Below are positions 34,081-42,685 of a DNA stretch of 64,000 bases, one piece after another. The notes beneath the pieces are model-generated. The model ran no database searches, had not been told where the DNA came from, and worked only from the letters and a program-made list of their open reading frames with translations. The DNA is from Bacilli bacterium (GTDB lineage: Bacteria > Bacillota > Bacilli > RF39 > UBA660), in the NCBI GenBank assembly GCA_017525855.1, contig JAFXSE010000099.1, positions 1 to 64,000 of the forward strand, read 5' to 3'. The stretch's first letter is position 1; each line of letters begins with the position of its first letter. Both the position numbers and the translations under genes were made by a program.

Positions 34081-35811
34081 ATGAAAGATAATTTAAATAA
34101 AATATGTCACAACAAAAAAATAGTTTCATTTATTATGAGTTTTACAGTATATGTATCACTATGTTTTCAAGGAATATTAAAATCATATAATATGTTATCA
34201 ATTTTATTGTTTATCACTATATTTTATTTTATATACAAAATAGATTACAAGCATAAATATCAAAAAGGAATTAGAATGTTATCAATAGTGTTTTCCTTTA
34301 TACTGCTTATTGGAAGAATACTCTATAATTTTAGATATAATCCAGTCTATGACTCTTTCTATGAGTTGTTTAGAATAAAAAATATTGTTTATTTTTTAGG
34401 AAATTTCTTCCTAATATATAATGTGTTATCACTAGTAGTACCCAAAATAGTAAATTATAAAAATGATAATAAATATAAAATTAATCACATATTTATAATA
34501 TCATTTCTAATTATATTAACTTGCTATATAGTATACTATATAATATATTATCCAGCAATTATGACTAACGATTCATTAACAGAATTGCAAATGATCTTAA
34601 ATTTGCAACCTATCACAGATCATCACACAGTTATACATATATTATTCATGATGATTCCTTTTAAATTTGGTCATTTATTTTCCAATAATATAAATTTTTG
34701 TATAGGACTAATTTCCATAATACAAATTACTATAATGTCACTAATACTTGCATATTCTATCAGTTTTTTATATAAAAGAAATGTTCCTAAAAAAATATTA
34801 GTATTTCTTTTACTATATTATGCTTTATTACCAGTGAATGGTTTTTACAGTATTACAATGTGGAAAGACATCATTTTTAGTTGTAGTATTGTTTTATTAA
34901 CAATAGAATGTATAAAACTAGTAGAAAGAAAAAATAATATTACCCTTAAAAATTCATATTCCTTTATTATCGTATCACTTCTTACTGTTTTTACAAGAAA
35001 TAATGCAATATATATGTATATCATACTATCAATTATTTCAATAATTATATTTAGAAAACAAATAAAAGTGATCATCACTATAATATTAATTGTATTTTCA
35101 TCATACATAATTATTAAAGGACCAGTATATAAAGTTTTTAATATTAACACATCATCTTCATCTGAATATATTGCTATCCCATTGCAGCAAGTAGGCAGAA
35201 TGGTATATAAAGATGTTAAACTTACTAAGTATGAGAAAGAAACGATAAATAAATTAATACCAGTTAAAACTTTAAAAGAAGTATATAATCCTGAAATAGT
35301 AGACCCAATCAAATTTAACAAAGAATATAATATTAAAGAATTTGAACAAAATAAATTTAAATATTTAAAACTTTGGTTTAATTTATGTATTAAACATCCT
35401 AAAATTGCTGTGGAATCATATTTAATCAGTACATTAGGTTATTGGTACCCAGGAGTAGAATACTGGGTAACTACTGCAAAAATTGATCCTAATGAATTAG
35501 GTATTCACAATTTCTCTTTTGTATCAAGCAGTTTTAGAAATAAGTTTAGTAAAATAATGGATAATAATTTACCAATAATAGGCTTTTTTAATTGTATAGG
35601 CTTTTGCTTTTGGATAATAATCATTTTCGCCTATATAACTATAAAAAAGAAAAATAAGTATATGCTATATGCATATATTCCAATCTTTGGTATATGGGTA
35701 ACAATGTTATTAGCAACTCCCGTATTCGCAGAATTTAGATATATTTATAGTGGATATTTATGTTTACCAATATTTATAGGAATACCATTTTTTAATAAAA
35801 ATAATAAATAA
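34081..35811 (+). CDS. GT-C-like polytopic membrane protein (DUF6020 type)
   Basis: A 576-residue protein with roughly twelve membrane helices; AAGGAGCTGAAC places the start at 34081. The extracellular segment YYPAIMTNDSLTELQMI, followed by DHHTVIH, matches the Asp-containing first loop of lipid-linked-sugar-dependent (GT-C) transferases. A second large outer loop spans about residues 365-475 (VYKVFNINTSSSSEYIAIPLQQ split, then GYWYPGVEYWV). It probably transfers a sugar from undecaprenyl phosphate, made by a GtrB-like partner in this locus, onto a glycan outside the cell. That role is inferred from topology and context. Confidence 0.7.
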   Translation: MKDNLNKICHNKKIVSFIMSFTVYVSLCFQGILKSYNMLSILLFITIFYFIYKIDYKHKYQKGIRMLSIVFSFILLIGRILYNFRYNPVYDSFYELFRIKNIVYFLGNFFLIYNVLSLVVPKIVNYKNDNKYKINHIFIISFLIILTCYIVYYIIYYPAIMTNDSLTELQMILNLQPITDHHTVIHILFMMIPFKFGHLFSNNINFCIGLISIIQITIMSLILAYSISFLYKRNVPKKILVFLLLYYALLPVNGFYSITMWKDIIFSCSIVLLTIECIKLVERKNNITLKNSYSFIIVSLLTVFTRNNAIYMYIILSIISIIIFRKQIKVIITIILIVFSSYIIIKGPVYKVFNINTSSSSEYIAIPLQQVGRMVYKDVKLTKYEKETINKLIPVKTLKEVYNPEIVDPIKFNKEYNIKEFEQNKFKYLKLWFNLCIKHPKIAVESYLISTLGYWYPGVEYWVTTAKIDPNELGIHNFSFVSSSFRNKFSKIMDNNLPIIGFFNCIGFCFWIIIIFAYITIKKKNKYMLYAYIPIFGIWVTMLLATPVFAEFRYIYSGYLCLPIFIGIPFFNKNNK

Positions 35812-35840
35812 AATATCATAAGGATATTTTATTTTTTTTG
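35807..35840 (+). terminator. Terminator inside the glycan locus
   Basis: A perfect 11-bp stem AATAAAATATC/GATATTTTATT, 5-base loop, T8. It overlaps the stop codon and splits the locus into two transcripts. Confidence 0.9.
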
Positions 35841-35909
35841 ACTATAACAACTAAATTATGATATATTTATTTTATAGGATATCAAGATATAGTCAGGGGG
35901 ACATATATT

Positions 35910-37061
35910 ATGAAAGAGAAAATTAGAAATTCTAATTTTGAGTTGATGAGAATTGTATCTATGCTTTTTATTGTTATTTATCATGTTAGAATGCATAGTG
36001 GTTTTTCAAATAGAGCAACAGGAACAGTAGGAATGCTACTTGACTTTATTACCATAATCATGGTAGTACATGTTAACTCTTTTGTATTAGTTAGTGGATA
36101 CTATCAATCAAAATCAAATATGAAATTATCAAAAGTAATTTCATTAAATAATGCAGTTTGGTTCTATAAAGTATTATTTTTAATAATTGCTATAATCTTA
36201 ACGAAATATTTTTCAGTGTCTATTACAAATAATATAGAACCACTTGAAAAAATAAAAACGCTATTGCCGTTTGATTATGGAATATATTGGTATATAGATT
36301 GTTACTTAGTGCTATATCTTATTTCTCCCATCTTAAATAAACTGATAAACACATTGTCAAAAAAGAACTATCAGAGAGTTATAGCAGTATTATTTATATT
36401 ACTATCCATTATCCCTACTATTACTATAGATGAAGTAATATATACAAGAGCAGGGCATTCGGTAGCTAGCTTTATATTTTTATATTTATTGGGGGCATAT
36501 CTAAGAATCTATCCAATAAAGGAAAACTATTATTTTAAAAGATTGACTGATACAGGAAGAAAAACATTGTTTTTTATTTTGATAATATTAAGTGCAATTG
36601 CAGTATTATTTTGCCAGATAGTATCAAAAGAACTTATTGGATATGGAACAGCGACAAGCTATTTAGGACGTATCTTAGAAATGATTTATCTTAATTATGG
36701 AAGCCCATTAATCATAATTGAATCAGTTGCTTACTTTCTATTCTTTGAAACATTAAATATCAAAAGTAAAATAATCAATACTATAGCAAAATATACTTTT
36801 GGTGTTTATCTAATTCACGAAAATATATATGTCCGAGATAATATATATAGGTGGCTAGGATATGTAAACATTAATAACATTACCATTAAAACCATAGCTA
36901 TAATGTTCATAACGGGAATAGCTTTATTTATAATAAGTATAATAATAGAATTTTTTAGGCAACTAGTATTTAAGTTTATCTACAACAGAAAAATATCTTC
37001 TAAATTTAGAAAATGGTATAGAGGATATTTTGAAAGGCTCGGATTTAGTATAAATTGGTAA
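35910..37061 (+). CDS. Acyltransferase family 3 membrane protein
   Basis: A 383-residue protein with about ten membrane helices, of the acyltransferase 3 family (OatA/WecH type), which moves acetyl or succinyl groups across the membrane onto glycans. The N-terminus has the family signature RNSNFELMRIVSMLFIVIYHV (split), with the catalytic His and a second Arg-His pair in RMHSG. The usual C-terminal extracellular SGNH domain is absent, so it belongs to the short class. A TTGACT-18-TATATT promoter and GGGGGA ribosome site precede it. It likely acetylates the glycan made by this locus. Confidence 0.88.
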   Translation: MKEKIRNSNFELMRIVSMLFIVIYHVRMHSGFSNRATGTVGMLLDFITIIMVVHVNSFVLVSGYYQSKSNMKLSKVISLNNAVWFYKVLFLIIAIILTKYFSVSITNNIEPLEKIKTLLPFDYGIYWYIDCYLVLYLISPILNKLINTLSKKNYQRVIAVLFILLSIIPTITIDEVIYTRAGHSVASFIFLYLLGAYLRIYPIKENYYFKRLTDTGRKTLFFILIILSAIAVLFCQIVSKELIGYGTATSYLGRILEMIYLNYGSPLIIIESVAYFLFFETLNIKSKIINTIAKYTFGVYLIHENIYVRDNIYRWLGYVNINNITIKTIAIMFITGIALFIISIIIEFFRQLVFKFIYNRKISSKFRKWYRGYFERLGFSINW

Positions 37062-37122
37062 ACAATAAACTTTTAGAAATATAAAAAATAGTGTATAATA
37101 TAAGAGAAGTAGGAGAAGTAAT

Positions 37123-38064
37123 ATGAAGAAAGAATTCAAAGATAAGAAAATAGCCGTTTTAATACCTTGTTATAATGAATCAAAAACAATAGAAAAAGTT
37201 ATTACTGATTACAAAGAAGTATTACCAGAAGCAGATATTTATGTTTATGATAATAATTCAAAAGATGGCACTGATAAAATAGCTGAAAAAGCAGGAGCTA
37301 TTGTTTGTTATGAATATAAACAGGGAAAAGGTAATGTAATTAGATCAATGTTTAAAGATATAGATGCAGATTGCTACTTAATGATAGATGGTGATGATAC
37401 TTATCCAAAAGAAAATGCAAGAGAAATGTGTGAATTAATACTAAATAAAAAAGCTGATATGGTAATTGGGGATAGATTATCATCAACTTATTTTCAAGAA
37501 AATAAAAGACCATTTCATAACTTTGGTAATGTATTAGTCAGAGGATTAATAAATAGTCTATTTAAAAGTAATGTCAGAGATATAATGACAGGTTATCGTG
37601 CTTTTAGTTATGAATTTGTAAAAACTTTTCCTGTTCTATCAAAAGGATTTGAAATAGAAACAGAAATGACCATTCATGCTTTAGACAAGAATTTCTTGTT
37701 AAAAGAAATACCTGTAGAATATCGCGATAGACCAGCAGGAAGTGTATCAAAATTAAATACTTTTAGTGATGGATTTAAAGTGTTAAAAACTATCGCTAGA
37801 TTATTTAAAGAGTATAAACCTTCCATATTCTTTGGAATAATAGGATTAATATTTTTAATTATATCTATATGCTTTGGAACCCCTGTGTTTGTTGAATATT
37901 TTAAAACTGGACTTGTTCCTAGATTTCCAACATTGATATTCTCAGGATTTATGTTAACCATTAGCATTTTAATGTTTGTATCTGGAATATGTTTAGAAGT
38001 AATAGTAAAAAAACATAGACAATTATTTGAATTAATATTAATCAGTACAAAAAACAAAAAGTAA
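37123..38064 (+). CDS. Polyprenyl-phosphate glycosyltransferase (DPM1-like GT2)
   Basis: A 313-residue protein with a GT2 domain followed by two membrane helices (about residues 230-252 and 265-295). Motifs are IAVLIPCYNESKTIEKVI, YVYDNNSKDGT, QGKGNVIRSMF, LMIDGDDTYP (metal-binding) and VRDIMTGYRAFS; VEYRDRPAGSVSKL close to the helices is typical of dolichyl/undecaprenyl-phosphate sugar synthases. It is the second lipid-sugar synthase of the locus. TAGGAGAAGTA is the ribosome site. Confidence 0.92.
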   Translation: MKKEFKDKKIAVLIPCYNESKTIEKVITDYKEVLPEADIYVYDNNSKDGTDKIAEKAGAIVCYEYKQGKGNVIRSMFKDIDADCYLMIDGDDTYPKENAREMCELILNKKADMVIGDRLSSTYFQENKRPFHNFGNVLVRGLINSLFKSNVRDIMTGYRAFSYEFVKTFPVLSKGFEIETEMTIHALDKNFLLKEIPVEYRDRPAGSVSKLNTFSDGFKVLKTIARLFKEYKPSIFFGIIGLIFLIISICFGTPVFVEYFKTGLVPRFPTLIFSGFMLTISILMFVSGICLEVIVKKHRQLFELILISTKNKK

Positions 38065-38136
38065 TTTTAATAAAAAAGAATCTTTACGATTGCTTTTTTA
38101 TTTTGATATAATTTTTATAGAATAGAGGAGGAAAAA

Positions 38137-39588
38137 ATGAAGAAAGAATTTTTAAAATTAATTATTATTACAATAATTGTTATACCAACATTAGCTCATG
38201 CAGAACCACCAACACCACCAGGAGGAAGTGGCCCAATGGCACAACCAGGAGGAAGTAGTTCAACTGTTGCTTCATATTCTGGAAACACAACAATTTCATC
38301 TGCTACAACAGAGGAAAATAAAACTTATACTAGTACAACTGGAGGAGAAAATGCACTATTAGTAACAGGTGGTACTTCATCACTTAGTAATCCTACTATA
38401 ACAAAAAGTGGAGATTCTGATGGAGATAGTGCAGATTTTTATGGAACCAATGCAGCTATACTTACATATAATGGTGCAACCTTAAATATTACAGGAGGAA
38501 CAATTACTACAAATGGTTCTCATGCTAATGGTGCCTTTTCTTATGGAACAGGCACAATAAATATCACTAATACAAAAATAAATACAACAGGAAATAATTC
38601 AGGCGGAGTAATGGTAACCGGCGGAGGGACATTAAATGCCACAAACTTAACTGTAAAGACTACTGGTAACTCTTCAGCTTCAATTAGAAGTGATAGAGGC
38701 GGCGGTAATTTAAGTGTAAATAAAGGGACATATGAAACATCAGGAGTAGGCTCACCTTCCATATATTCAACTGCTAATATTGTAGTTAATAATGCAACTC
38801 TAATTTCAACAAAATCAGAAGGAATAGTAGTAGAAGGCGCTAATTCAGTTTCTTTAAATAAAGTAGAATTAACAGATACTAATAATACTTTAAACGGAAA
38901 TTCTGAAACATATAAAAATATTTTCTTATATCAATCAATGTCAGGTGATGCCGATACTGGTACAGCTAGCTTTACTTCGAAAAACTCAAAAATAATCACT
39001 AATAAAGGAGACACTATCTTTGTAACTAACACCACAGCAACCATTAATCTAGAAAACAACACAATTACAAATAATGATGGTGACTTTTTAAGAATTCAAA
39101 CTGGTAAATGGGGAAACTCAGGTTCAAATGGAGGTAATGTCACCTTAAAAATGACTAATCAGAAAATAGAAGGAGATATTATAGTTGACAGTATTTCTAC
39201 CTTAGATTTAACCATGTCAGATGGTAGTGTTTTTACAGGTGCGTTTGATAACAAACATCAAGCAAGCAAATTGAATGTAAAACTATCTAGTGATTCTATA
39301 ATATCATTAACTGCTGATTCTTACATCTCATCACTAACTAATGAAATAACAGATAATTCAAATATTTATCTAAATGGACATAAACTATATGTAAACAACA
39401 AAGAAATAAGTGCTAATGAGGCAACTTATGATGGGGCAACAACTAAAACGAATACAACTATAACAACAAATATAACAAACAAAGATCATAATTATATATA
39501 TTACATTATTGCAGGTGTTTTAGTAGTTAGTATAATTGTAGTAGTAATACTAATTATCAAAAAAAGAAAAAATAAAATAACACAATAA
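38137..39588 (+). CDS. Secreted, membrane-anchored beta-helix-type surface protein
   Basis: A 483-residue protein with a signal peptide (cleavage likely after HAE near residue 23), a Pro/Gly-rich start, and about 400 residues of short repeating strands rich in Thr, Asn, Ser and Gly with NITGGTI-, NITNTKI-, NATNLTV- and VNNATLI-type rungs, the look of a right-handed parallel beta-helix. It ends in one membrane helix (about 455-478) and a KKRKNK tail, with no LPxTG, so it stays in the membrane. It follows the glycan locus in the same orientation. The ligand is unknown. GAGGAGGAAAAA precedes the ATG. Confidence 0.78.
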   Translation: MKKEFLKLIIITIIVIPTLAHAEPPTPPGGSGPMAQPGGSSSTVASYSGNTTISSATTEENKTYTSTTGGENALLVTGGTSSLSNPTITKSGDSDGDSADFYGTNAAILTYNGATLNITGGTITTNGSHANGAFSYGTGTINITNTKINTTGNNSGGVMVTGGGTLNATNLTVKTTGNSSASIRSDRGGGNLSVNKGTYETSGVGSPSIYSTANIVVNNATLISTKSEGIVVEGANSVSLNKVELTDTNNTLNGNSETYKNIFLYQSMSGDADTGTASFTSKNSKIITNKGDTIFVTNTTATINLENNTITNNDGDFLRIQTGKWGNSGSNGGNVTLKMTNQKIEGDIIVDSISTLDLTMSDGSVFTGAFDNKHQASKLNVKLSSDSIISLTADSYISSLTNEITDNSNIYLNGHKLYVNNKEISANEATYDGATTKTNTTITTNITNKDHNYIYYIIAGVLVVSIIVVVILIIKKRKNKITQ

Positions 39589-39593
39589 ACTGA

Positions 39594-39630
39594 ACTCTTA
39601 TTATAGAAATCTATAATAAGAGTATTTTGT
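39594..39630 (+). terminator. Strong rho-independent terminator
   Basis: A 13- to 14-bp perfect stem (ACTCTTATTATAGA with its complement, 39594-39623), followed by TATTTTGTTG. Confidence 0.9.
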
Positions 39631-39674
39631 TGTTATATGAATAATTATGTTATAATTAATATAGGGTGAGTAAA

Positions 39675-39977
39675 ATGAATGAAATATTAGATTTATTCTA
39701 TAATGAAGTATTAAAAGAAACAGCAACTGGAAGAGTTGATTGTGGTATGATGTACAACGTCTTATTCAAAACTAAAATAAATGATAAAACCATATATAAT
39801 TTAGATTCTAATATTGTAAAAAATACATCATTATTAATTCCTACATTAATTATTAATAATAAAGAAGAATTTGATATAGCATTAAAAAACTACAACTATT
39901 GTAATAATAATCTATTAAGAGAAGTTTATGAAAATATAAATAATAAACAACACGATAGTAACAAAAGAACAATATAG
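39675..39977 (+). CDS. Small hypothetical protein (100 aa)
   Basis: A 100-residue cytosolic protein, helical at both ends, with a central SLLIPTLIINNKEEF strand. GGTGAG precedes ATG 39675; the in-frame GTG at 39666 lies inside that ribosome site. No recognisable family. A TATAAT-type box (39650-39655) lies 20 bases before the start, so it seems to be expressed on its own after the strong terminator. Confidence 0.5.
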   Translation: MNEILDLFYNEVLKETATGRVDCGMMYNVLFKTKINDKTIYNLDSNIVKNTSLLIPTLIINNKEEFDIALKNYNYCNNNLLREVYENINNKQHDSNKRTI

Positions 39978-40056
39978 TAGTTTTTTACAATCATTGTAAA
40001 AATAGTATAAATCAAATAAACTATTATGTACAAAAATATAAATAATCGGAGGAACT

Positions 40057-40524
40057 ATGAAAAAAATTATAGAAAGATTAACAGAATTAAAAAAAACTAT
40101 TGCTACTATGGAATCATGTACAGGAGGAGGAGTAGCTAATGCAATTACTAACATTGAAGGTGCAAGTGAAGTATTAAAATTTAGCGCAGTAACATATTCT
40201 AATGAATTTAAAATAAAAATGGGCATTGATAAAAAAACAATTGATAAATACTCAGTATATAGTAAAGAAGTTGCTCGTGAAATGAGTAAAAGCATTTCAG
40301 ATTTTTCAGGTTCTAATTATGGTATTGGCATTACAGGTAAATTAAATAGAGTAGATAAAAACAACCCTTATGGCAAAGATAATATAGTCTATATCGCTAT
40401 ATATGATAAAGATAATAATAAATATTATGATTACGATATAGAAGTAAAAGAAAAAAGTAGAGAAGAAAATAAAAAGAAAGTTATATCTTTAATAGAAGAG
40501 GAAATATTAAAAATCATACATTAA
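40057..40524 (+). CDS. pncC: CinA-C domain, nicotinamide-nucleotide amidase
   Basis: A 155-residue stand-alone CinA C-terminal domain. PncC removes the amide from NMN, returning it to NAD synthesis. The core TMESCTGGGVANAITNIEGAS (split) holds the catalytic Ser in ESCTGG and a following Lys/Thr region; VTYSNEFKIKMGI, VYSKEVAREMS and the GIGITG element match the family. The Gly-rich segment after GITG is unusually altered (KLNRVDKNNPYG where AGPxG is usual). AATCGGAGGAACT is the ribosome site. A possible NAD kinase fragment follows 45 bases later, which would fit an NAD-metabolism pair. Confidence 0.88.
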   Translation: MKKIIERLTELKKTIATMESCTGGGVANAITNIEGASEVLKFSAVTYSNEFKIKMGIDKKTIDKYSVYSKEVAREMSKSISDFSGSNYGIGITGKLNRVDKNNPYGKDNIVYIAIYDKDNNKYYDYDIEVKEKSREENKKKVISLIEEEILKIIH

Positions 40525-40568
40525 AAAATATACAAAATTAGATTTCTTTCTATTAGGGGAATCAAGAT

Positions 40569-40649
40569 ATGATAAAAAATGTGAAACTTTTTATAAATGA
40601 CAATCAAAAATCACTAGAGGTAGCAAAAATTGTTAAACAAAATAATTAA
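40569..40649 (+). pseudogene. Possible remnant of the NAD kinase gene (26 codons)
   Basis: A 26-codon frame (MIKNVKLFINDNQKSLEVAK and six more residues) behind AGGGGAATC. It reads like the first strand and helix of bacterial NAD kinase (consensus style: K-x-I-x-I-F-x-N-x-x-K-D-x-S-L-x-x-x-K), then stops. No continuation is seen in the other frames: a promoter for the next small ORF begins 4 bases after the stop. It may instead be an unrelated small protein. Confidence 0.35.
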
Positions 40650-40652
40650 TAT

Positions 40653-40681
40653 TTGACAAAAAATATAAATAGTGTTAATCT
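40653..40681 (+). promoter_or_regulatory. Promoter of the 29-codon ORF and ABC transporter
   Basis: Consensus TTGACA (40653-40658), a 17-base spacer and TAATCT (40676-40681). Confidence 0.6.
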
Positions 40682-40714
40682 TTAAAAGAATTTAAAGAGA
40701 AAGGAGTGGAAAAA

Positions 40715-40804
40715 ATGATTAAATTTAGATTCGAAAGTTTTAATAATGTGGTAGACCAAAATAATGTGGAGAAAAGATTTACTCGTTTTTTCCCTCATGC
40801 TTAA
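40715..40804 (+). CDS. 29-residue small ORF, candidate leader or secreted peptide
   Basis: A 29-codon ORF with one of the best ribosome sites in the window (GAAAGGAGTGGAAAAA). The product is polar and basic, with an aromatic FRFESF head and a KRFTRFFPHA tail; it has no hydrophobic signal. It sits between a consensus promoter and a terminator hairpin that precedes an ABC transporter. That is the layout of a regulatory leader peptide, in which ribosome stalling controls read-through; export of the peptide by the transporter is a less supported alternative. Confidence 0.5.
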   Translation: MIKFRFESFNNVVDQNNVEKRFTRFFPHA

Positions 40805-40825
40805 TTACTTGTAAAAAACATTTTG

Positions 40826-40850
40826 GACTATCGATTGATAGTCTTTTATT
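40826..40850 (+). terminator. Terminator/attenuator before the ABC transporter
   Basis: A perfect 7-bp stem GACTATC/GATAGTC with GATT loop, then TTTTATT. It ends 14 bases before the ABC transporter start, so the transporter needs read-through or antitermination. Confidence 0.75.
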
Positions 40851-40863
40851 ATAGGAGGTTAGA

Positions 40864-42594
40864 ATGAAAAGTATAAAAGAATTTAAACCCCTAATTAAAC
40901 TGATTGGAAAAGAAAAAAATAGATTAATAATTGCTAGTATTATAATATTTATAAATGGTATTGCAGAAATATTTACTGGATATTTAAATGGTAGCACAGT
41001 AGAATCAATAACTAAAATGCAGTTAAAACCTGCACTTATTTATCTATTAATTTATCTTGTACTAGAACTTACAATAGATGGATTTTTATATCATAAAGCG
41101 TATTCAATGTTACAAAAAGTAGAAAGTATTTTAACAAAAAGACTTGGATTTAATACATATAAAAAAGCTTTAAATCTTCCTTCTGTTGCTTTTGAAAAAC
41201 ATTCATCTGGTGAAATAATAAATAGAATTACAAATGATGCAGATACACTAAGTTTTGCCTTTGGAAGAATTCTTAGCATGATATCATCCTTAACAGCATC
41301 CTTAATTATAATTGTATACGTTTTTATAAACTCATGGATTATAGGACTATACATATTAACATTAGTAATAATACTATTTATCATTATAAAAATATATAAT
41401 CCGAAATTAAAACAAATTCATAAAGAAAGAAAAGAGGAGCAAGATAAATTTACAGCTTTAACAACAGAATCAATTAGAGGAATAAGAGAAATAAAAACAT
41501 TAGGAGTAAAAAATAACTTAATATCTGATATGACAGATATTATAAAATTAATTTATAAAAAGTCTGAAAGAGAAATTGATCTTCAAAAAGAGTTTAATAT
41601 TTTAACAAGGTTCATTAAATCAATATTAGAAGTAGGAACGTTTATTCTTTGTATAATACTTCTATATTATGGAAAAATAAGTCTTACCTTTTTTATTGCT
41701 ATGACATATTATGTTTATAGATATATGTGGTTAATTGAAAACTTAAATGATTTTATGCAGACATATCAAAAAACAGTTGTATCAATAAGTAGAGTTAATG
41801 AAATACTAGAAAATAAACTTTATGCAGATGAAAAATTTGGAAAAGAAAATATAGATAAAGTAAATGGAGTAGTTGAATTTAGAAATGTTTACTTCTCTTA
41901 TCCTGATGAAGATATTACATTAAACAACTTCAATATTAAACTTGAACCAAATAAAAAAATAGCTATCATAGGAAAATCAGGACAAGGTAAATCTACATTA
42001 TTTAATCTTATTACTAGAATATTTGATGTAGAAAAAGGAGAAATATTACTAGATGGTATAAATATAAAAGATTTAACAGAAGAACAGTTAAGAAATAGTA
42101 TTTCAATAATCAGACAAGAACCATTTATCTTTAATAGAACTATTAAAGAAAACTTTGAAGTAGTTAATAAACAAATTACTTTAGAAGAAATAAGAAAATA
42201 TGCAAAAATGTCATATATAGATGACTATATTATGTCTCTACCTAAACAATATGATACTATTTTAGGAGAAGGTGGAGTAAATCTTTCCGGTGGACAAAAA
42301 CAAAGACTTTCAATAGCAAGAACGCTATCAAAAAATAGTAAAGTAATACTTTTTGATGAAGCAACTTCTGCACTTGATAATGAGTCTCAAGAATACATAA
42401 AAAAAGCAATTGATAATTTAGTAAAAGATCATACAGTAATTATCGTTGCTCATAGATTATCTACCATCATAGATGCTGATATTATATATGTAGTAGATAA
42501 AGGACAAGTAGTAGCAACAGGTAACCACAAAGAATTATTAAAAAACAATAAAACTTATAAGAATCTATATAAAAAAGAAGCTTTAAATTCATAA
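40864..42594 (+). CDS. ABC exporter half-transporter (fused permease and ATPase)
   Basis: A 576-residue type IV (MsbA/LmrA-like) half-transporter that would work as a homodimer. Six membrane helices occupy about residues 18-300, with the usual coupling-helix regions (SSGEIINRITNDADT, TTESIRGIREIKTLGVKN). The ATPase domain has Walker A GKSGQGKST, Q-loop SIIRQEPFIF, signature LSGGQKQRLSIARTL, Walker B VILFDEATSALD and an IVAHRLST switch. All catalytic residues are present. The substrate is unknown. TAGGAGGTTAGA is the ribosome site; the gene lies right after a terminator-like hairpin with a 29-codon ORF before it. Confidence 0.95.
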   Translation: MKSIKEFKPLIKLIGKEKNRLIIASIIIFINGIAEIFTGYLNGSTVESITKMQLKPALIYLLIYLVLELTIDGFLYHKAYSMLQKVESILTKRLGFNTYKKALNLPSVAFEKHSSGEIINRITNDADTLSFAFGRILSMISSLTASLIIIVYVFINSWIIGLYILTLVIILFIIIKIYNPKLKQIHKERKEEQDKFTALTTESIRGIREIKTLGVKNNLISDMTDIIKLIYKKSEREIDLQKEFNILTRFIKSILEVGTFILCIILLYYGKISLTFFIAMTYYVYRYMWLIENLNDFMQTYQKTVVSISRVNEILENKLYADEKFGKENIDKVNGVVEFRNVYFSYPDEDITLNNFNIKLEPNKKIAIIGKSGQGKSTLFNLITRIFDVEKGEILLDGINIKDLTEEQLRNSISIIRQEPFIFNRTIKENFEVVNKQITLEEIRKYAKMSYIDDYIMSLPKQYDTILGEGGVNLSGGQKQRLSIARTLSKNSKVILFDEATSALDNESQEYIKKAIDNLVKDHTVIIVAHRLSTIIDADIIYVVDKGQVVATGNHKELLKNNKTYKNLYKKEALNS

Positions 42595-42600
42595 AAAAAC

Positions 42601-42640
42601 AAATAAAGAGTGTTTAAATAACTCTCTTTATTTTTTTGTG
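42601..42640 (+). terminator. Terminator of the ABC transporter
   Basis: A long stem (AATAAAGAG with CTCTTTATT, extended imperfectly) and a T7 run. Confidence 0.85.
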
Positions 42641-42685
42641 GTCTTTTTTTATTTTTATTAGAATACTTTTTAATAGAGGTGTAGA

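Noticed and set aside
38066..38098. Terminator between the DPM1-like gene and the beta-helix protein
   Set aside because: AATC/GATT with a T run gives only a 4-bp stem with a neighbouring mismatch; too weak to list as a feature.
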